Assembly: GCF_021462225.1 (NCBI RefSeq)
Contig: NC_061818.1
Coordinates: 15,711,403 to 15,775,402 of the forward strand
DNA length: 64,000 nt
DNA from: Girardinichthys multiradiatus
Lineage: Eukaryota > Chordata > Actinopteri > Cyprinodontiformes > Goodeidae
Direction of reading: 5' to 3'
Part shown: piece after piece, positions 1 to 40,266 of the stretch
How positions within the stretch are numbered: position 1 is the stretch's first letter
Layout: every line of letters begins with the position of its first letter
Position numbers and translations under genes: made by a program
Notes under the pieces: generated by a model
Told to the model about the DNA's origin: nothing
What the model saw: the letters and a program-made list of their open reading frames with translations, nothing else
The model's database searches: none

Positions 1-203
1 TTTTGCCTGTATTTCCATGCTCTTAAGCCCTAAACCTGCTTGATAATTTCACAGAACTACCTTGATGCTGTGGTGTTTACGTTTTGTGGCTTCTCACCAT
101 GTCCCCACTGTTTGCTCTCAACGTATGAAAACCCACCAAACCACAAGCTAATACCCAGGAGAACATTCTGGGCCGGGTTGGGCTCAAACTACTGCATACA
201 ATT

Positions 204-1340
204 CCACTGCCTTGCAAAAGTATTCATGCCCCTTAAACTCCACCTTTTCTCATTCAACAGGGACAAACTGCAATGTATTTATTGGGTTTTTATGTCGTAT
301 ATACATGATTAGGGCCTGAGCAACCTGTCAGAGAACATTAGTGAAGAACTTTAGGTTTTGGAGAAGTGTAAAGCAGGGTTAGTTTATATACTATAAGCTT
401 TCAGCATCTCACCATGTCTACCTCACAGACCGGAGAAGGACAGTATTATTATCATGGGTGGTCAAGAGCCCCATAGTAACTCTGTAGGAGCTGCAGACAT
501 CCCTAGCTCATGTGGGAGAATCTGTTGACAGGGTGGCTATAGGCCATGCATTCTACAAATCTGTCCATTTTGAATGAGTGGCTAGAGGAAAGTTACTGTT
601 TAAAAGAAAACCATAAAAACTTCTAGTTGCAGTTTGCCTTAAGCTATGTAGGGATGAGACCAAAAAATGTTGATCCACAAGCAAAATACTATTCATTGTG
701 GAAAGCCAACAGTGCTCATTATGCTGGTAATAAAACATGGTAGCGGTATCATGGTGTGGGGGCCCTGTTTCTTTAGCAGGAGCAGAGAGGCTGATTAGAG
801 TTAATAGGAAGACGAATGGAACTAAATACAATGCAAGGAAAGAAAAATGTTAGAGGCTGCAAAAGAGTCAAGAATGGTATGGAAGTTGAGCTTTCAGCAG
901 GACAGTGAGCCTAAACATACAGCCAGGGATACTATGGAATTGTTAAAGTGTATGAATGTCGATCAAGAATTTGTGGCAGAACTTGAACATTAATGTTCAG
1001 ATATTCTTCATCCAGTATGATGTAATACGAGGTATTTTGCAAAGAATAATGGCAAATTCTTCTGTCACCTGGTGTGCAAAGCTGGTAGGCTTGCAGCTGT
1101 TAATTCAGCCAAATGTGGTTCTACAAAGTATTGTCTCAGGAGCGTTGAATACAAATGGATGACATACCTTTTAGCTTTTTACAAAATGAAAGAAAAAAAC
1201 GAGAACCATGAATAATTTTCCTTTCACTTTACAGTTATGGACTATGTTGGTCTGTCACATAAAATGGAACGCAATTTGTGATTGTAACATGACAACATGG
1301 GAAAGTACAAGGAGTATGAATACTTTTGCAAGGGCACTGT
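204..1340 (+). mobile_element. Decayed Tc1-like transposon in ep300 intron 1
   Basis: Terminal inverted repeats CTTGCAAAAGTATTCAT near 211 and ATGAATACTTTTGCAAG near 1316 bound the element. Inside are transposase traces, for example cagcaggacagtgagcctaa read as QQDSEPKHTA, the Tc1 second-Asp region. No open transposase frame remains. The same family recurs at 7200, 14310, 54590, 57365 and 61090. Confidence 0.7.
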
Positions 1341-1443
1341 AGGCTTTTAAGTCATGTGATGTTGCATAAACCTTGAATGTTTTCAAAATAGCTTCAGTAA
1401 ATTGAATGGAGCACTATGTTTATGTCTGGCCTTTTTTATTTAG

Positions 1444-29337
<27,894 letters not shown>

Positions 29338-30507
29338 GAGCTGAAGAGAGGCTCAGTGAATTTCTGCACAAACTGCACTCACCAAGGACAGTGTTATTGT
29401 TTATTCCTTACACTTTTTTTGCTATTATTAAAAAGTTATTTAAAATGTTTTCAATAAAGATGCATTGAACTGAACTTCCTATGGGAGATGAACAATAAAT
29501 GGAGCAGTTGTTAAATGAATTAGAATGAATGGTAACTTATTGCTGTTAATATATATTTTTGCCAACTGAGGACAAAGAGGGCGGGGGGGTTTCCCTAGTA
29601 AAATGTACTTGCCTTTTTTTAAGATATGTTTTTACGATTTTAAAAGGGGGTCAAGGGTTAAAATTATTTTAATGCAAGTAATTTTTTTGTTTGTTTTGCA
29701 TCATTTAGTCTGTTTTTGCAGTGATGCAAGTTATTGGTGTAAATTTAAACACGATGCATATTTTCTTTTCGCTGTCGTTTGGGCTTGTTTTATTTATTCT
29801 GTTTGATCAGGGGGATGGGGTGTGGCTGTCCTGAGACCACTTTGGTTCCTGTACTCTCTTTCTGTTAGTAGTTTGTTATTTTGCTTTAGTTGTCTACAGT
29901 CGGGACTGTCCAGGTAGAAACGACATCGGTGTTTTGTTGCCGAGATGGTGGCTCTGCTCAGTCCGAAATGTTCGACGGACACGTTTTTTTTGGCGTCCAT
30001 CAGTCAGGCTGGAAGAGACTTCTTCCCCTCGCAAACATGCAAAGCCCTCTCCCTCGAATGTGTGCCCACTCCTTCCTTTTAGAGACTTCAGATGGAGCTG
30101 CGGAGGCTTGGGGAGGGGGGGGATGCATACCTTTGTGCCTGTAACGTTTTTCATATGTGGGCTGGGATGTACAAACACGGGATGGGTGGATTTTCTTTTT
30201 TTTTTTAGGATTCTACTGTTGAGTAAACAGAGGATGGTGATCCAAATGAACTGTGTTGTACAGAAATGAGGCGAAAGATGCCAATATGAGCGGTTTGTCT
30301 CTTTCTTCCTCGTCCCCTTTGCTGCTTCCTTTGGACTTTTTATCCTCCTCTGGGGGAGGTCGAGCTCCCTCCTTAAAAACTGTATCCTCTTTATCTTTCT
30401 GCTCAGAACTTTGGGAGTTAATTTAATATTTTTTACTGTACAAAGGAAACAAACTGTGGACTCAGATACTGTTTTTTTTATATAATAAAATGAAAATTAG
30501 CAATACA
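29338..30507 (+). other. ep300: ep300 3' UTR with three poly(A) signals
   Basis: After the TAG stop at 29335-29337, AATAAA hexamers occur at 29453-29458, 29494-29499 and 30484-30489. The last is followed within 20-25 bases by a plausible cleavage site near 30507, after which interspersed repeats begin. Two UTR lengths (about 150 and 1,170 nt) are therefore possible. No transcript evidence is available. Confidence 0.6.
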
Positions 30508-30716
30508 GTTCTGTCCTGCATGTAGTTTATTAACCCTTGGCACCTTCTGAATGTTGTGGGTTTGATGTAGTTCTTATCAGAAGTTTGTATATGTCCACAT
30601 GCATGAATTTCACATTAAGTTTAGGCTTTAAAGACTCATTTAAACTTCTTTTTTCAAGGTGATATAATTTAACATGAATTTAACCATTTATTTTAAAAAG
30701 CTATTTGAGTCAATAC

Positions 30717-32262
30717 TGTACAGGTACATCTAAAAAAAAAATTTATATTGCATAAGTGCAGGTGAAACGGTTATTTTATAGATTAAGTCCACATAGAGTA
30801 AAATATGTCAAGGCTTTTTTTTCTTGTAATGTTGATTATGGCTTACAGGTAAAGAAAACCAAAAACTCAGTGTCTCAGAAAATTAGAATGGAAAAGTTCA
30901 TTTTTGTACATTCATTATGTGCCCCCCAACAGCTAATTAACTCAAAACACTTGCAAAGGTTTCCTGAGCCTTTAAAGGGTCTTTCACTCTGGGTCATTGG
31001 CTACAGAATCATAGGGAGGCCTGCTGACTTGACAGATGTCCAGAAGACAGTTATTGACACCCTTCACAAGGAGGGTAAGCCACAAAATGTCATCGCAGAG
31101 TTCTGTATCCAAGCATATTAACAGAAAATTGAGTGAAAGGAAAAAGTGTGGTAGGAGAAGCTGCACCAGCAACAAGGAGAACCGCCGCCTTGAGAGGATT
31201 GTCAAGTGAAATCCATTCAAGAATTTAGGAGAGCTTCACAAGGAGTGTACTGAGGCTGGAGTCTGCGCATCAAGAGCCACCACACATAGACAAATACTAG
31301 ACATGGTCTACAAATGTCATATTCCTCGTGTCAAGCCACTTCTGAACCAGAGACAACATCAAAAGCGTCTTTCCTGGGCTGAGAGAAAAGGAACTGGACT
31401 GTTGCTCAATGGTCCAAAGTCCTGCTTTCAGCTTGAAAGTAAATTCTCCATTTCATCTGGAAATCAAGGTCCCAGAGTCTGGAGGAAGAGTGGAGAAGCA
31501 CAGAATCCACGTTGCTTGAAGTCCAGTCTGAAGTTTCCACAGTCGATGATTTAGTGTGCATTTCTTTTGCTGGTGTTGGTCAACATCCACAGTCAATGCA
31601 GCTTTCTACCAGAAAATTCTAGAGCACTTTATGCTTTCCTCTGCTGACAAGCTGTATGGAGATGCTGACTTTATTTTCTAGCAGGACTTGGCACCTACCC
31701 ACACTGCCAAAGGTACCAAAAGCTGGTTCAGTGACCATGGTGTTCCTGTTCTTGATTGGCCAGCAAATTCCCCACACCTGAACCCCATAGAAAATTTATG
31801 GGCTGTTGTCAAGAAGAAGATGAGAGACACCAGACCCAACAAGACAGATGACCTGAAGGCAAATACCATAGCAGTGTGGGCTTCCATTACACCTCAACAG
31901 AACTACAGGCTTTTCTCTATGCCATGCTGCATTGATGCAGTCATTCATTCAAGAGGAGGCCCTACCAAGTATTGAATGCATAGAAATGGGTATACTTCTC
32001 AGAAGCCTGACATTTGTGCTTTAAACATCCATTCATTTTTAACTTGTCTAATGTGATGTTTTAATTTTTTGAGACACTGAATTTGGGGTTTTCTTTACCT
32101 GTAAGCCACATTCATTAAAATTACAAGGAATAAAAGCTTGAAATATTTCACTCTATGTGGAATGAATCTCTATAAAATAACCATTTCACTTTCTGAAATG
32201 ACTGGCAAAAAATATTGCACTTTTTGGCAACATACAAATTTTTTGAGACGTACCTCTACATA
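30717..32262 (+). mobile_element. Tc1-like transposon with dead transposase
   Basis: Ends: acaggtacatctaaaaaaaa at 30720 and ttttttgagacgtacctcta at 32242. In between, the plus strand carries a Tc1-like transposase relic in pieces. These are the helix-turn-helix part (PADLTDVQKTVIDTLHKEGK near 31020), KCHIPRVKPLLNQRQHQKRL near 31320, and DWPANSPHLNPIENLWAVVK near 31760. Frames are broken several times, so it is not functional. Related to the intact copy at 40267-41876. Confidence 0.85.
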
Positions 32263-32429
32263 TAAAATGATCAGGCAAGGGAGTATTTTGTCCATATCAT
32301 AATTTTTAGGCATATGTTTTAACTCAAACTGGATAAAGTTGACTGAATTTAAACATAACAGGTGATCTGTGTAATAAGTTAGGGGGTGGTCTATGGAGGT
32401 CAACATCCTGTATCAAGTTGTGCATAATT

Positions 32430-33000
32430 ATTAAGCAGCTTCTTTTCTTTAGGAAGAAAAAAAAGATTTAACTGACTAAAAAAAAAATCCAAACGTTTCC
32501 CAAGGGGATGCAGCACTCTTGAAAATGCTCAGAAAATGCTGCATGATCACAGAACCATCAAACGTTTTGTTGCAAACATTCAACAGGGTCGCAAGAAACG
32601 TGTCGAGGAAAAAAAGACGCAAATTACATGCCAAGGATTTGAGATGAATCAAGTGTGAATCTACCAATTACCCATTATCTTCCAGTGCTGTCATGTTCCA
32701 TAACTTTAACTTACCTGGAGTACCTAGAAGTACAAGATGTTCAGCTTTTAGTGACATGGCCAAGGTAAGGAAGGCTGAAACCCGACCACTGCTGAACTTG
32801 ACACATAAGCTGAAGCTCCTAAACTCGGCCATAAAAAATCTGAAGGCAGATTTTTTAGGGGTTTTATGGATGAATTGAGAGTGACTCTTGATGGACTAGA
32901 TAGATGGGCCAGTGGCTGGATCAGTATGGGCACAGAGCTTCATTTAGATGACAGCAAGGTGGAGGTGGGGTACTGGTATGGGCTATTATTATGGGCAGGG
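32430..33000 (+). mobile_element. Truncated DNA transposon fragment
   Basis: Degraded coding similarity to a fish Tc1/IS630-like transposase: gacatggccaaggtaaggaa reads as DMAKVRK followed by AETRPLLN, then a LDGLDRWASGWI-like stretch near 32890. It is cut off where the LINE fragment begins. No intact frame. Confidence 0.5.
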
Positions 33001-33957
33001 ATGCGACACTCTCATCCACTGGGGTAAACCCCAACACGAGACAGCTGAGCTGGGGGGCATCCCTGCGCCTTCGGGTTGGGTACAAGTTTCTGACTGTCGT
33101 TTCACCTGGAGAGGCGTGATCGGGAGGAATGGCCTCCCCAATCTGAATCCAAGTGGTGTTTCGTTATTGGACTTCTTTGCTAGTCACGGATTGTCCACAA
33201 TGAACACCATGTTCAAGCATAAGGATTTTCATCAGTCGACTTTGTTGTTGTGTCGTCAGACCTTCGGCTGCATGTTTTGGACACCTGGGCGAAGAGAGAG
33301 CCTGAGCTGTCCACTGATCACCACCTAGTGGTGAGTTGGATCCGCCTGAAGAGGAGAAAGCTGGACAGACTTGGCAGGCCCAAGAGTATAGTGAGGGTCT
33401 GCTGGGAACGTCTGGCGGAGCCCTCGGCCAGGGACGTATTCAACTCCCACCTCCGGGAGAGCTTTGACCAGATCCCGGGGGATGTTAGAGACATAGAGTC
33501 AGAGTGGACCGTGTTCTCCACATCTATCGTCGATGCTGCTGCCCGTAGCTGTGGCCATAAGGTCAGGACACCAGCAGTAAGGGATGCTGTCAAGCTGAAG
33601 AAGGAGTCCTATCAGCTAGGGTTGGCTTGTGAAACTCCTGAGGCGGCTGACGGGTACCTGTGGCAGAGGCAAAAACTCGGGCTGGGAAGGAGTTCAGTGA
33701 GTCCATGGAGGACTACCAGTTGGCCTTGAAGCGATTCTGGCAAATCGTCCGGCGCCTCAGGAGAGGGAAGCAGTGCTTCACCAACACTGTTTACAGTGGG
33801 GGTGGGAGGCTGCTGACCTTGAGTGGCGACATCATCGGTCTGTGGAAGGAATACTTCAAGGATCTCCTCAATCCTGCCATCTGGCATTCCCTGGGGGAAG
33901 CAGAGGCTGTAGCTAATGATTTTTCAGAGCTTTGCCCCTTGCACCTCAACATGCGCT
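33001..33957 (+). mobile_element. Non-LTR retrotransposon fragment (endonuclease to RT linker)
   Basis: Broken open frames resemble the endonuclease and following region of a fish non-LTR element: VIGRNGLPNLNPSGVSLLDF, the STDHHLVVSWIRLKR stretch (endonuclease Asp-His), then WERLAEPSARDVFNSHLRES and FWQIVRRLRRGKQCF. Both ends are truncated and the reading frame shifts at about 33300 and 33700. No reverse transcriptase remains. Confidence 0.7.
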
Positions 33958-34229
33958 GACCCTGTCATGTGTTTATAAGGCCAAGCCCTTTCCTCACCTC
34001 AGTTTCTGTTCTTCACAATGGCTTCTATTTGTTATAACACCAGTAACAACACCTAACTGTTAAATATTTAGAATTACATCATAGGTGGCATCCTATCATG
34101 TCTAATTGCAGGATATTTTATACTTACGGCCATTGAAGTGATTAGAACAACTGAGTTCAATGATTTGAAGGGGTGAAGAAATAACTTTAACAATATACTG
34201 TACATACACTCTTATTAATGTTTGGATAA

Positions 34230-34580
34230 ATGTCCTTTGGCAATTTGGAGAGGAAACCACATGCTTTGTGTTCAGGCCAAGAAGAGATGCTTAATGTTAT
34301 TCTGCTTTGTCTATTTCTAAATCAGTTTTGATGTTTGAGATCATTGTCCTGTTGGAGCACCCAATCGTGTCCAAGTTATACCCAACTGACCCAAATTGCT
34401 AGGAAAGAAAACATCAAGAAGCATGAGTTTTCAAACCTAAGAGCATGCTACCAACTGTCAATCATGGTAGTAGCAGCGTCATGCTGGGGGTCTGTTTTGC
34501 TGCCTGAGATCTAAACCAGCTCAGTTATGGTTGAGGTGCAAACACTCCCTCCATTTCTGCTACCTGTATGACCCCCTCTG
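34230..34580 (+). mobile_element. Tc1-like relic fragment
   Basis: Shares the diagnostic stretch atcatggtagtagcagcgtc followed by atgctgggggtctgttt with the relic at 53000-53960. Very degraded. Confidence 0.45.
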
Positions 34581-34716
34581 TTTTCCAGTGGTTATGGTCA
34601 ATCTGACAGAGAGGGGTATCCCAATCATTGTGGTTTTTAGTATTGTAATGGAAATTATTTTATTAAGTGTTCCAAAGTGTGTGACCTTTGGGTTACCTCA
34701 CTTCTGTGAACATCTG

Positions 34717-35070
34717 TGTTAGGGAGTAAGCTGTAAAAGCCATTATCAGAAGTTTAATGGTTCCGACTCATCTTTTAGGACAATGTCAGGAAGGGCAGTT
34801 AGGTCTGTTCCTAGATAACCTTGTCACCTTTGAACTCAAGAAGGGTTTGGGTCATAAAACACAGACTCTTTGAAGTTGAGATAACACTGTCATGTTCTGG
34901 TATAAATACTGTGTGTAAATGTTGATCGGGGCTCTGTTTCAACTGACTTGCTCGGTGACAGAGTCATTCAAACGCTGAATGCCTTTGAATAAAACTTATA
35001 AAGACAAAGTCCGGATTTTCTCTTGTTATGAGTCAACTTCTACCCACTTTGATAAGAAAATTCCACAACA
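34717..35070 (+). mobile_element. Solo-LTR-like block
   Basis: Starts TGTTAGGGAGTAAGC and ends ATTCCACAACA, the TG...CA termini of LTRs. It contains a TATA box (tggtataaatactg, about 34903) and a poly(A) signal (gaataaaac, about 34988) in LTR order. I could not find a convincing target duplication or internal region, so a solo LTR is an inference. Confidence 0.45.
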
Positions 35071-35086
35071 GTATAATAATGGCAAT

Positions 35087-36095
35087 CAGTGGGCTCTAGA
35101 TGGACAAACTGTCTACTTTTAAGGCTAGGCTTAAAACTTTCCTTTTTGATAAAGCTTATAGTTACAGTGGCTTAGGTTATCCTGAGCTATCTCTGTAGTT
35201 TTGCTGCTATAGGCTTAGGCTGCTGGAGGACATAATGACCACTTTCACCCTTTTCACTACATTCTCACTCTCTCCAATTTTGCATTATTTGCTGTTATTT
35301 CAGGTTTTAACTTTATGTTCTCTCTCTTTTCTCTTCCTAGAAGCTACACCTGGCCTGATTCTGTGTCTACCTGTGACACCTTTCTGGAGAGGGGCATCGT
35401 CCAAACTTCTGCTGGCAACAACTTCATGCTCACCCTCTACTGATGATACACTTGGCACTGTATTTCAGTGTTTAACCCTTTCTCTCTCCTAGACATGTCG
35501 ATTGACTGAGCTTTACTGTAACTAATTAAATGTGCTCTCTTTCAGACTCTAACCTTGAAAACTGGCTCAGAGTTTATCTGTTTTTTCTTCCTAGATGAAA
35601 CGACTAAAGAAGCTACATCCATTAACATTTACTTTTCCTTCCCATAGAAAGTACTCCTGGATCAGTGCTTCTGTGTTCTTTTTGTGTCTCTGTTCTGTTC
35701 TCTCAAACCCCCAGTCGGTCGTGGCAGATGGCCGCTCACACTGAGCCTGGTTCTGCTGGAGGTTTCTTCCTGTTAAGAGGGAGTTTTTCCTCTCCACTGT
35801 CGCTACATGCATGCTCAGTATGAGGGATTGCTGCAAAGTCAACGCCAGTGACTGTCCACTGTCTCTACATGTTCATCCAGGAGGAGGTAATGCTGCAAGT
35901 CACTGACTGGATGCAATCTGCTGGGTTTCCTTAAATAGAAAAACATTTTATCCAATTTGAATAAATAACTAACTGACTGCACTGTTCAGTGATTAGGATT
36001 AATTGGAATGTATGTACCTGACTTTTGTGAAGTGCCTTGAGACAACATGTGTTGTGAATTGGCGCTATATAAATAAATTGAATTGAATTGAATTC
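35087..36095 (+). mobile_element. L2-type LINE 3' end (plus orientation)
   Basis: Begins with the C-terminal codons of L2 ORF2 (KLSTFKARLKTFLFDKAYSY). It continues through a long 3' UTR and ends in the conserved gcgctatataaataaa tail with four ttgaa units. It meets a minus-strand L2 at 36096, forming an inverted pair. Confidence 0.8.
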
Positions 36096-39000
36096 CAGAG
36101 ATAGCTCAGGATAACCTAAGCCAGTCTAACTATAAGCTTCATAAAAAAGGAAAGTTTTAAGCCTAGCCTTAAAAGTAGACAGGGTATCAGCCTCATGGAC
36201 TAAAACTGGGAGCTGGTTCCACAGGAGAGGAGCCTGATAACTAAAGGTTCTGCCTCCCATTCTACTTCTAGAGACTCTAGGAACCACCAGTAAACCTGCA
36301 GTCTGAGAACGAAGTGCTTTGTTAGGAATATATGGAACAATCAGATCTCTGATGTATGATGGAGCTAGATCATTGTGAGGGACCAAGCTGGTCAAGCATG
36401 AGAACAGTAATAATTTTCAAAGAACATGGGTTTTATTTCCCCAAACTAACAAAATTCAAATAACGGTTACAGTGCCCTCAAAAGAGGTCCAATAAAGAAG
36501 CTAAACTCAAGACAAAAAAAACAGGGTTAAACATAACAAAACCTCAAACTAACTGCTCAAACAAACAAACTGACCTCCTACACAACAAACAAAGGGGACC
36601 TAAATACTGGCTGATCAGACCAGACTAACACACTGAGGAAAAGGGAAGGAAAACATATACAGAAATTTAACTAACAAAAATAACTAAACACAGTTAGCTT
36701 AAAAATGTACTTGAATGACTAATAACTAAACAAAATAAGCAAATCACAAAAACAAAAATTAAAATAAAGACTCCATGGTCTTCCCCCATGGTGGAACTCC
36801 AGATGGTATCACCCAATCAGTCAATCTGGAATTGGAGTGTGTCAGCCAGAGTCCATTGCTTCAGTTCAAGGTACTCCCCCACAGCACCAGCAAAGAAAAC
36901 ACAAAAAATGTTAAATATTTGATAAAATTAAATATACAAAAGTTAACCAAATGTGCGCGCTAGAATTAGAACTAATGTATTTCAATATTGTCAAATGAAA
37001 ATATAAACAGAAACCCATGTATTTTTGCTGCAGTGAGTGTGTATATGAAAACTCAAAATGAAAAAATGTTTGTGTATGGGGTTACCGACTGTGTGGCTGC
37101 AGGTGTGGCCATCACAATCATTAAGGGCTTCATATGTGAGGAGGAGAATTTTAAATTCTATTCTGGATTTAACAGGGAGCCATTGAAGGGAAGCTAAAAT
37201 ATGAGAAATATCATCTATATTTGTAATTTTCATCAGAACTCTTGCTGCAGCATTTTGAATCATCTGAAGGCTTTTAACTGCATTTTGTGGACATCCTGAC
37301 AGTAAAGAATTACAATGGTCCAGCCTTGAAGTAACAAATGCATGGACTAGTTTTTCAGCATCACTCCTGGACAGGATATTTCTAATTTCGGCAATGTTCC
37401 GGAAGTGAGAGAAGGAAATCCTAGAAACCTGTTTAATATGGGATTTAAATGACATCTCCTGGTCAAAAATAACACCATGGTTTTTTACTTTATTACCAGA
37501 GGTCAATTTAATGCCATCCAGGTTAAGTGAATGACTAAGCAGTTTCTTTTTTAAAGACTTCGGTCCAAAGACAACAATTTCTGTCTTGTCTGAATTTAGA
37601 AGCAGCAAATTTACAGTCATCCAAGTTTTTATGTCTTCAAGACATGCTTGTAGTCTATCTAACTGGTTGGTCTTATTAGGATTTATGGTTAAGTAAAGCT
37701 GAGTATCATCAGCGTAACAGTGAAAATTTATTCTATGCGGCCTGATAATTTGACCTATTGGAAGCATATATATAGTAAAGAGAATTGGCCCAAGTACTGA
37801 GCCCTGTGGTACTCCACAATTAACCCTGGAGTTTAAAGATGATTTATCATTTACATGAACAAACTGGAACCTGTCAGACAAATAAGATTTAAAACAGCCT
37901 AGCGCTGTTCCCCTGATCCCTACAGCATATTCCAGCCTTTTTAAGAGAATTTTGTGATCGACTGTATCAAATGCAGCACTGAGATCTAACAGGACAAGTA
38001 CAGACACAAGTCCATTATCTGAGGCCATAAGAATATCATTAGTGACTTTCAGCAGAGCTGTTTCAGTGCTATGATGAGCTCTGAAGCCTAACTGAAACTC
38101 TTCAAACAGGTCATTGCTGTGCAAATGCTCTCACCTTTGATTAGCAACTATTTTCTCAAGAATTTTAGATAATATATATATATATTATATTATCTTGGAT
38201 ATAGGTCTGTAATTTTTCAAGTCATCTCGATCAAGCGAAGGTTTTTGAAGTAAAGGTTTAATTACAGCTACCTTAAAAGCTTGTGGTACATATCCATTTA
38301 CTAAGGATAGATTAATCATATCTAAAATGGGGCTGGTAATCAGAGGGAAAACTTCCTTTAATAATTTGGTTGGGATTGGGTCTAACATACAAGTTAAAGG
38401 TTTAGATGAAGCTAATATTTCTGATAACTCAGGAAGCTCCACAGGATCAAAACAGTCCAAACACAAATCAGGTTCTACAATTATTTCCAATGTTGTCTCA
38501 CTTGCTGAGGATGAAGTAATCATCTTCAGGAGTATGTCAAAGATTTTATTTTTAATAGAATCAATTTTATTTAAGAAGAATTACCTTCTTTTTCAAAGGG
38601 GCTGCATTGTTTAATGCACCACGCAATGATGAAGTAACACTATGAACAAGAAAATCAATTTGTGAAGGGGAAGAAACAAAATTATTGCCATCCACTGTGT
38701 TTCTCTGTGATATTGAGGAAAGTAAAAGTGGAACCGATTCTTTAAAGGTCGTTACAGCATTGTCTGATAATGATCTACTATAATGAAATTTTCTTTCAGG
38801 TGTGGAGTACTCGGTTAAATTAAACTCAAAGGTTATTAAAAAATGGTCAGACAGGACAGAGTTATGAGAAAATATTGTTATCTCTTTACATTCAGTGCCA
38901 TATGTCAGCACAAGGTCCAGAGAATGAAGACAAAGGTGGGTAGGTTTGTTAATATTTTGAGCAAAGCCAATTGAGTCTAAGATAGCATAAAGGACTTATA
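36096..39000 (-). mobile_element. L2-type LINE, 5'-truncated and interrupted (minus orientation)
   Basis: Read on the minus strand: endonuclease C-terminus (SDHFLITFEF, about 38850), reverse transcriptase (NYRPISKI, LGFRAHHSTETALL, DLSAAFDTVDH, GVPQGSVLGP and the catalytic CYADDTQLY), and the C-terminal part (HNDLAPSYIRDLIVP, FKARLKTFLF). Broken by an AT microsatellite at 38170-38200 with frame loss, and by a 742-bp insertion at 36375-37116. The RT block (36991-38124) is the longest open piece. Not an active copy. Confidence 0.85.
36375..37116. mobile_element. 742-bp insertion inside the L2 LINE
   Basis: It splits the L2 codons for ...EALN/D and LAPSYIRD. The hexamer atcatt flanks both edges (36369-36374 and 37117-37122). 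The ends are weakly inverted (GTGAGGGACC and GGCCATCACA). No coding similarity recognised; origin unknown. Confidence 0.55.
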
Positions 39001-40266
39001 TTAATACTGACTAAAGGTGCTCAAATACCCAGCCAGAATATTGTCAGGATCTTGTTAGTCTGCAAACACGTCGTCCAGGTCTAACTTGCTTAGCGACATT
39101 TACCTAAATATTGAGTGTAAATATCTACGTTTGTATAATTTTGAGTCAATGTGGATTAGGGGAAATCCACCAAATATTCAAACGTGTGGACCCAGTTCCG
39201 TTTAAAAAACAAAAGTAATTGATTTGTTGCATCACACTACCAACCTGAATGGAAGAATATTTTAAATGTCTTTAAAAGATCTGAATTATAATATTCATGC
39301 AAATAGTGAGTTTGTGGAACTGCGTTGTCAGCTGAATTTGTGATGTAGCATCACATGTAGCTCAGTTTTACATTGAAGTAACCTGCTCCTCATGACTAGA
39401 AACAATATAAAAGGACTCTCCCTTTACACAGAGCCATAAATTTTGTTAAAGGTCAGCAGAATCATTGCTGCCTCTGGTTTCTGTTTTGCGTTCACTGAAA
39501 ACAAACACCCAACTAGTGGAAGATGAAAAACTGATAAAAAAATCTAGAAGTTAGCTTTAGGTTTTAGCAATTTTATTGTAAAAACATTAATTTTCCTCAG
39601 CATCCATTAAGTAGAGATGGGAATCTCCGATAGGAGGTTCTCCTTAATTGGGGAAATTGTAACTTTTTCCCCTGCTGGTGTCCAGATATCTGTTGTCTTA
39701 TAGTAACTTGTACCAAAAATGCTGAAAAAATATTTCCAATTGGAAAATAATAGTTTTACATATTTGCATCCATATATCAACCAAGTCAAGGTTAAGACTT
39801 TAAGCATGCCAGCCCAAGGCACAAGAAGTGTATGCAGCCACTTAGTGCCACCTGCTGGCCTGGGAACCCTAAAAGTGAAAAGGTCCCAGCTGCAGCTCAT
39901 GGGATGGGGGGTCGGATATTGGGCGGGGTCAGACGTCTGACTCCACTCTGTCACCGTTATAAACGGATACTCCTTCTCCTTCCCTCCAAATGTCCTCTTA
40001 CTCTTTCACAGAAGTTAATTTTAAGTTAGGTGTTAGTTTTAACATTTTTATGGAAAAAAGTATCTTATATTGGCAACAGGTTTCAATGTGGCAAAATGTA
40101 ATGATTCAATGTAATTATTTATTTAATTAAAACTTTTTGTTCCCATTTATTTTGAGTTCTAACCCCGGTTTTCCAACCGATTATAACCCTCTGAGTCACC
40201 TTCTCTTGATGAAAAATCTTTTTAAAGTAATATGAGCACCTTTCAACAGCAGACTTTGAGATAATA
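39001..40266. other. Intergenic, nothing recognised
   Basis: AT-rich sequence between the L2 LINE and the intact Tc1 element. No coding similarity, RNA gene or named repeat that I can support. Confidence 0.5.

Noticed and set aside
31688..31975. Transposase-like frame with WPANSPHLNPIENLW that might be a host gene
   Set aside because: It belongs to the frameshifted Tc1-like element at 30717-32262 with terminal repeats; not a domesticated gene, as the flanking parts are broken.
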